Shown: positions 58,222-64,000 of the stretch, piece after piece
Layout of the letters: each line of letters begins with the position of its first letter
Numbering within the stretch: position 1 is the stretch's first letter
Assembly: GCA_037783545.1 (NCBI GenBank)
Contig: JBBELK010001207.1
Coordinates: 105,049-169,048, forward strand
Length of the DNA stretch: 64,000 nt
Source: Henricia sp. BOLD:AAB3569
Taxonomy: Eukaryota; Echinodermata; Asteroidea; Spinulosida; Echinasteridae
Direction: 5' to 3'
Notes under the pieces: generated by a model
What the model was told of the DNA's origin: nothing
Databases searched by the model: none
Seen by the model: only the letters and a program-made list of their open reading frames with translations
Made by a program: the position numbers and the translations under genes

Positions 58222-58577
58222 AGGCCTGTCTACACGAACCAACATTTATTGGTCAAGGTCCAACACGTGTCTAACGATATCGGCCGACCAAAAGTTGGAT
58301 GGTGTTGACGTCAATCCAGACAACGTCCAACAACATCCAACTAGTTGGAACATGTATGAACATGTTAATTTTTGCCCGACTTTGTTGGAGCTTGTTGGAG
58401 GATTGGGCCAATAGCAGATTAGAACGCCTGTCACATGAAGGCAGCAACCAACTGCGGTCAAGATATGCTGAAACATGTTGGTTCGCACGGTCAAGCACAT
58501 CCATGTACTGCTCAACAAGTTCCAACTTCATGTTGGTCCTTGTTGCCCAACAAATGTTGGCTCATGTAGGCAGGCCT
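58222..58577. mobile_element. Harbinger-like MITE, TAA target
   Basis: Ends AGGCCTGTCTACACGAACCA and CATGTAGGCAGGCCT, TAA on both sides. Confidence 0.75.
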
Positions 58578-59089
58578 TAAGTTCGATTCGATTGTAATTG
58601 TGAGCTATACATGTATATTACATTAGCCAATATAGTCGCCACAGATGATGGTTTGTCTTGAAAATTTGGGGATTGATAGTAAGACCAAATGACAAACAGT
58701 GACAACAGCGTTTTCTGCATCCAAAAATTCAAGAAAATAGGTGCAGTTTTAATTCGGTTTTGATTTAAATTTTTAATCTATCTTTTATGACAGTGACGTT
58801 TTACAAAATAATTTTAATTCAGATTTTTAAATTAACTCACGATGCTAAAAGGCTGTGATAATTGGTATATATAACAATGCACATTGATAATATCAAGGTG
58901 TATTTTTATTGGTTTTATGACATACTTTAGCGTTCCATTTTGTATGGTACTTCATTTTTAAAAAGATTCCGACATTTGGACAATGCCTACAACTCCTTTG
59001 TATATATAAAACCATTACATAAGCCTAAAAGAGTTTATGATAGCAAACCAAAGGTCAATTTTTAACCAAATTTGCACTTTCTAACAAGG

Positions 59090-59516
59090 TATTTCCACAG
59101 TAAAGGGGCATTTTGACAACACTGACCATATTTTTGAGGAAATACCTTTTTCTGGTCTCAAAATAAAAGAAATAAGTAAGTTGTTCTGAAGAGATAACTT
59201 AGGCCCAAAAAGGGTTACAAATAGTGTGACAACATGTCTTTCTAAAAACCCTGTGTACAAATTTCCAATGTACACTCATAACCGGGACGGACACTTGTTA
59301 ACATTTTAGGCCGTACCGGTTACGAGCCTATATTGGAAATGTGTACACATGGTTTTTAGAAAGGCATGTTGTCACACTATTTGTAACCCTTTTTGGGCCT
59401 AAGTTATCTCTTCAGAACAACTGAAACTTATTTCTTTTATTTTGAGAACAGACATAGGTGTTTTCTGGAAAATATGGTCTGTGTTGCCAAAATGCCCACT
59501 TTACCGTGGAAAGACT
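59090..59516. mobile_element. Foldback family D, copy 2
   Basis: Same arms and centre as 22602-22996. Together the two copies flank the TUT gene, one about 300 bases before the start exon, one 2.7 kb after the stop. Confidence 0.8.
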
Positions 59517-60010
59517 CGACGTTATCAAATTCACTCTCAATTTGGATTATAATGATCATTACAATAAAAAAAAAAAGAACGGTATCCGGATTTGGGAATC
59601 TTTCCATTATTTTTAATGCATGTATGTCTTTCATATCATTTCATGAAATGATCATTCAACTTTAAACGCAGTCTCTTAAAATTTGAAAGATAATTTTACT
59701 TCTAAGGCATTAGAACTGCTAATTTTAGCAATTTTACCTTTTATAAAAAGCGGGAAATTTTAAATGCTGGAATATTAACCACCAATATTTTTGTGGATGG
59801 GGACTTGCTGCTTACCCAAAAAAAAAAAAAAATATTAAAAATAATTTTTAAAAATTTACAAAACAAAAATTACAAAATGAAGGAATTTTTGTATTCATGC
59901 TGATGTTTCTGTGACACCACAGTTATGTATAGGGTCTCTATGAGACAATATATTGTTAAGTCTATGCGTAATGCACGAACACTTATAAAATATGGCATAC
60001 CGGCACACAA

Positions 60011-60232
60011 TAGACCTGTTTGGGGTTTTTCGCACACAATGGAATTGGCATACTCATTTATTTTTGGTACAGCGGACCTTTAACATACTATGGACCAGTT
60101 CCTAATCCTATCGTTTATTGCGGAATGTCATCTACTCGGGAACCAAACTATACATGTCAAAGGTCCGATGTACCAGAATATACATGAGTATGCTAATTCC
60201 ATTTTGTGCGAAAAACCCCGAACAGGTCTATT
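60011..60232. mobile_element. MITE with ATAGACCTGTTTGGGGTTTT ends
   Basis: Left end AGACCTGTTTGGGGTTTTTC and right end GAAAAACCCCGAACAGGTCT are inverted; the arms contain GGAATTGGCATACTCAT and its near-complement. Confidence 0.75.
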
Positions 60233-60432
60233 TCCCTGTCATTAAAAATGTTTTCCGATTGTCTTAAGAAAAAAAGAAAAAAAAGATTTACTCAAAATGA
60301 CGATCGATATTATCTCTCCAATATCTGGCTAATGAAGGCACAAAATCCTTTGTATTTTTGTTTCGGTTTCTGCACAAATTTAGTAAAATTACGACTTGGC
60401 TACGAATTGGCTTGGTACGAATTAGTGACTAA

Positions 60433-60583
60433 AGCGGGCCTCCCACTGTGCGATTTTTGCCACGAATTAGCTACGATTGGGTACGATTATCGGAGACTGC
60501 CTATAGACTCTACACACAATCGTACCTAATCGTACCCAATCGTAGCTAATTCGTGGCAAAAATCGCACAGTGGGAGGCCCGCT
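60433..60583. mobile_element. 151-bp Harbinger-like palindrome, TAA target
   Basis: Ends AGCGGGCCTCCCACTGTGCG and its exact complement; TAA on both sides at 60430 and 60584. Arms of about 55 bases contain CACGAATTAGCTACGATTGG. Confidence 0.85.
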
Positions 60584-60786
60584 TAAATTGGGTACGAAAT
60601 GACTAAGTACGAAATAATTGAAGTATGGAAATCTGTGCTTAGCATGAAACCGATAGCTGAAGACAGTTAAATAAAATAAAAATTGTATTTCCAAAACATA
60701 AATTGGTTATTGGAAGTGTTCTCAGTCGTGATAAATACTCGGCAAAAGTAGCAGTTTAAAAAAATGTTTAGAATGTGTTCGTATTC

Positions 60787-61250
60787 TTGGGTTTCACTTT
60801 CTTGACAACCGGTTGCTATCCGCCATTACTGTGTCCATACTTGTTTTTCAGGGTTGATATGGCAGAATTATCAGTGTTGAATTTTTTTCCGCTTTGGCGT
60901 GCCATAGTATGGACACAGTAATGGCGGATATTAGAGTTGTTGACGTCGCGTGTATGGCACGCCAAAGCAGAAATAATTCAAGACTGATAATGTTGCCATC
61001 AACCCTGAGAAACAAGTCTCAACATTTTTTTTAACTTGTCAACAAAAGCACGGTATGCCAGTTTCAAACAGTCTATCAACATTTAAAAGTCATGCCAACA
61101 TTTTTTTTCTTGCGCAACATTTGCGAAAATATGCGTCAACATTAAATGATTAGTGTTTAATTATTTTTCGCTTTGGCGTGCCATAGTATGGACATAGTAA
61201 TGGCGGATAGCAACCGGTTGTCAAGCCAAGTGAAACCCAAGAATAGACCA
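60787..61250. mobile_element. Foldback element, CTTGGGTTTCACTT ends
   Basis: Left TTCTTGGGTTTCACTT and right AAGTGAAACCCAAGAA are inverted; ACCGGTTGCTATCCGCCATT occurs in both arms. A diverged relative begins near 37589. Confidence 0.75.
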
Positions 61251-61492
61251 GGGTTGTAGTCGAGTCCATCACAAGTCCTCACAAGCCTTCACAAGTCCAC
61301 CTCAAGTCACTGGGTCTTAATTCAAGTCACAAGCTGTTCAAATGAACTCCAACATACATGTAGGCGTTCTTTTGTGTGTGTTCATCCTTTGCTTCTTGTT
61401 ACTGGACTTGTGCGGGACTTGTCACAGACTCGTGATTTTTATTGGCTCTGGACTTGTGAGACTTGTGATGGACTCGACTACATCCCTGATAT
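61250..61492. mobile_element. CAAGTC-rich MITE with CAGGG ends
   Basis: The left end CAGGGTTGTAGTCGAGTCCA and the right end TGGACTCGACTACATCCCTG are inverted copies. CAGGG-type ends suggest hAT. Confidence 0.75.
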
Positions 61493-62045
61493 TGACTACT
61501 AAAGTGTGACATCAGTTGCCATGGTTATTGGGTCTAAACATTCGCTGGTAATCTGAAACATCCATGGCTAAAGCGCAGGGAAACAGTTCACTGGTTTTAG
61601 TGTAGACCCAGTAACCATGGCAACACTCAACGGGTGACGTTTCCACTTTTAGTGTTCTATTTCTATATTCTTTTATCAGTTTCAGACATAGAGCTAGATA
61701 TATAAAACTAGAGTGTGCACTTGCTATTCAAGTCACGTGTGTGGACTGTGCCGCTGGCGCATTTATTTTACACCACTGCAAGGGGAATTTGGCAGAAGAC
61801 GCACTATTTCACTGCTGGTGAAGAGACTAAAGTTCCCCGCACATTATACATGTGCTGTACGATGCGGTGTACACATGTGCATGTTTGTAGATTACACACT
61901 CGCGCACACCTATTACATAGTGTGTACGTACTGTACTTGTACTATAAATTTCGTTATTGATTGAGGAAACAAAATGCATACGTATTAAAATATCAGCCAA
62001 ATGATCAGTGCATGTTTTTTTATGTTGAATTAATAGTGACAAAAT

Positions 62046-62630
62046 AGACCGATCCAGTAAGCTCCGCCCATTTAGAAATTGCCTAGCAACATGCCACACA
62101 TGTGAGGCACGTGTGCAGTAAAGTCGCGTGGCCGCGCCGTGCGTCAGCGTACGTCCGCGCCCTGGTCAGCGCGTATTGAAACACGCACACGCACATACAA
62201 ACTGCACGCTCGAAAGCAAAATGTGCACTAAAAATATCCGGTCGTGTGCGTGCACGGTACAACACGCCTGCATTACGCGTAACGCGCGCGATCGAACAAA
62301 AACATCGACACACATCTAGAACGCAGTGAATGCACAACATAGCAAGACGACAAGCTAATTTTTGTGAGTTTTACCGATTTATACAAAAACACATTTATGA
62401 AGGGATTAAAAGTAGGTTTGGATAGTCTTATACAATCCGTTTTAAACCGGTCCTCTGCGCTGATAAAAAAAAATTATGGTGTTTTTGCGTCACTCGTGCT
62501 GCATTTCGCCGTAGCTCTGTGCACAAAAATTTGAGGACCCGGGTAGACAAAATGGCGATCTACTTTTTGGCTACCTGGGGCTGTGATTGGTCAATTCCAA
62601 AATAGGCGGAGCTTTTTGGATCGGTCTATT
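62046..62630. mobile_element. MITE, TAGACCGATCCA ends
   Basis: Left TAGACCGATCCA..AGCTCCGCCCATTT and right AAATAGGCGGAGCTTTTTGG..GATCGGTCTA are inverted. Confidence 0.75.
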
Positions 62631-62754
62631 GTCTGCGTACAATACAAAAAAACACCTTCGATCTACAACAGTCCTACAAAAGTATAACTAAATTCCAAAA
62701 CTTTTTCTTCTTTCCCTTGAAACACTTTTCGATCCTTCTTTCCCTTGTAACACT

Positions 62755-62875
62755 TTTCTTTCAAAACACGTTTCGATCGTTCTTTCGAAACACGTTTCGA
62801 TCGTTCTTTCGAAACACGTTTCGATCGTTCTTTCGAAACACGTTTCGATCCTTTCCAGGAGAAAATTCCCATTCT
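62755..62875 (+). repeat. 24-bp minisatellite
   Basis: Tandem units CGTTCTTTCGAAACACGTTT plus CGAT, about four to five good copies with diverged ones on both sides (62700-62985). Confidence 0.85.
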
Positions 62876-63500
62876 TTCGAAACACTTTTTGATCGTTTTT
62901 TCGAAACTCTTTTAGTTTTCTTGAAGCATTTTTTGTTACTTTTTGTTACACTTTTCAAACGTTCCCTCGAAACACTTTTTTAATAATTTCTTTTAAATAC
63001 TCCAAAACACTTCGTTCCCTTAAAAAATATTGGTATAGAATTTTGTCTGAACGAAATGTATTTCGAGAGAACAAAATATTATTTCGATAAATAAGACGAT
63101 GAGAATGTTAAAATTCTGATGTTGAGAAGTTCTTTAAAATTACCCAGTATAAAGCATCGGTATGTGCATATTTGATATGGGAAACCCCGTTAGGGGTGAG
63201 AAAATCAGAGACTTTCACAGGAAACACATTTTTTTCAGCCAACATGTAGTATTAAACTATGTTTTGCTAAAGATCTCGAAGCCAAGATCGGCTATCCCTA
63301 TTTTTTTATTTTCCTATGGTGAAAAGTCACCGGTATCATATCGTCAACGCGCGGTTTGCAATCATTGGTTTATGGGGCTTATTACGCATGCGCGACTTCT
63401 TCGTAGTCTTTGTACGTGCTCGGTAACGAAGGATAATCCCTCGCAGTGGTGTACAAAAACAAAATGCGCGTGCTGCGCGCTGCGCGCTGTGGGCGGCGCC

Positions 63501-63580
63501 ATGTCTGCCTAACGCTATGTCTGCCTAACGCTATGTTTGCCTAACGCTATGTTTGCCTAACGCTATGTTTGCCTAACGCT
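63501..63580 (+). repeat. 16-bp minisatellite, 5 copies
   Basis: Five units of ATGTYTGCCTAACGCT, exact except for one C/T change. Confidence 0.9.
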
Positions 63581-64000
63581 ATGAGCGCAAAGTGTGCAAC
63601 ACAGCTTTGCCCACCGTGCACCCATATAAGCCAAAATAGCGGCGTCCATATCGGCACATCATGTATTAGAAGTGCCCACTCTAGTTTTCTATATCTAACT
63701 CTATGGTTATTAAGGGGTTATTCCATATTTGACCAATAAACATTAATATATTAACCTTAAAATATTACACATGCCCATTTTAATATACATGATGTAGGCT
63801 AGCATCAAAAAGAAAATTCAAACCTTGTCTGCTTCACCCAGTGAGCTCCATATTGTAATTTTAATCTGCTGTTGCAATCCCGTAACTATAGCCATTCATT
63901 AGAGAGGTTTCGCAAGGTGACGAATACGGTTACGAATACGGATATGATAACGGTAACCGTTCACGTCGATGCGCACACTGAACTAGGTTTCGCACTGTGT

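Larger units (their letters stand above)
61685..63700. mobile_element. About 2-kb inverted-repeat element with nested insertion
   Basis: Left CATAGAGCTAGATATATAAA and right TTCTATATCTAACTCTATG share about 35 bp of inverted ends (then CTAGAGTG and CACTCTAG). Another element, 62046-62630, lies inside. Confidence 0.65.
56358..64000. other. Region after the TUT stop: 3' UTR and repeats, no further gene seen
   Basis: After the stop codon about 1.2 kb of A/T-rich sequence without a known repeat precedes the first foldback; it probably includes the 3' UTR. Open frames beyond are short, fall in repeats or match no family I recognise. Confidence 0.6.

Noticed and set aside
62663-62983. Open frames with KRVSKERS repeats
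   Set aside because: They are translations of the 24-bp minisatellite on both strands; no gene evidence.
63162-63512. 116-codon open frame
   Set aside because: No recognisable domain, no splice context and location inside an inverted-repeat element; not called as a gene.

Overview
The window is nuclear DNA from an animal: short, strongly conserved exons sit in long introns with GT..AG boundaries, and tRNA-derived SINEs and foldback DNA transposons are very dense. Protein similarity, one TUT4/TUT7-type gene in place of the two vertebrate paralogues, and repeat style (TTAA-flanked ends starting AAAGGC, abundant TACATGTA) suggest an invertebrate deuterostome, most likely an echinoderm. That placement is an inference with moderate to low confidence.

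There are two real protein-coding genes. On the minus strand, from the left edge to 13658, lies the 5' part of VCP (p97/CDC48/TER94): nine coding exons, 380 codons, from the start methionine through the N domain and into the D1 AAA+ module; the rest runs off the left edge. On the plus strand, 23303-56357, is a complete coding region of 19 exons (1762 codons plus stop) for a TUT4/TUT7 (ZCCHC11/ZCCHC6) terminal uridylyltransferase. It has a repetitive disordered N terminus, a C2H2 finger, a catalytically dead N-terminal nucleotidyltransferase module, a CCHC knuckle, an active nucleotidyltransferase module, a second CCHC knuckle and a Gln/Pro-rich tail. The genes are divergent, with about 9.5 kb between their start codons, and nothing suggests they share a pathway. 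All exon joins were made by hand from splice signals, reading phase and family similarity; all phases close.

The rest is mostly repeats. VCP intron 1 holds a 3-kb inverted-repeat element and a 0.8-kb foldback with 402-base arms. VCP intron 6 holds a Tc1-like element inside an older element. The intergenic region (13.7-23.1 kb) has several foldbacks, a 16-bp minisatellite and a 1.3-kb 17-bp minisatellite. The TUT introns carry paired copies of several foldback families, SINEs, a SINE interrupted by a MITE, and a three-level nested insertion. After the TUT stop (56358-64000) I see no gene, only 3' untranslated sequence followed by foldbacks, short minisatellites and a 2-kb inverted-repeat element.

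No prokaryotic features, CRISPR arrays or virus-like genes were seen. The most notable observations are the 67-residue tandem repeat coded in TUT exon 1, the recurring TTAA- and TAA-flanked palindromic families, the composite SINE present at two loci, the nested insertion at 51.7-52.8 kb, and the unusually symmetrical foldback beside VCP exon 1.
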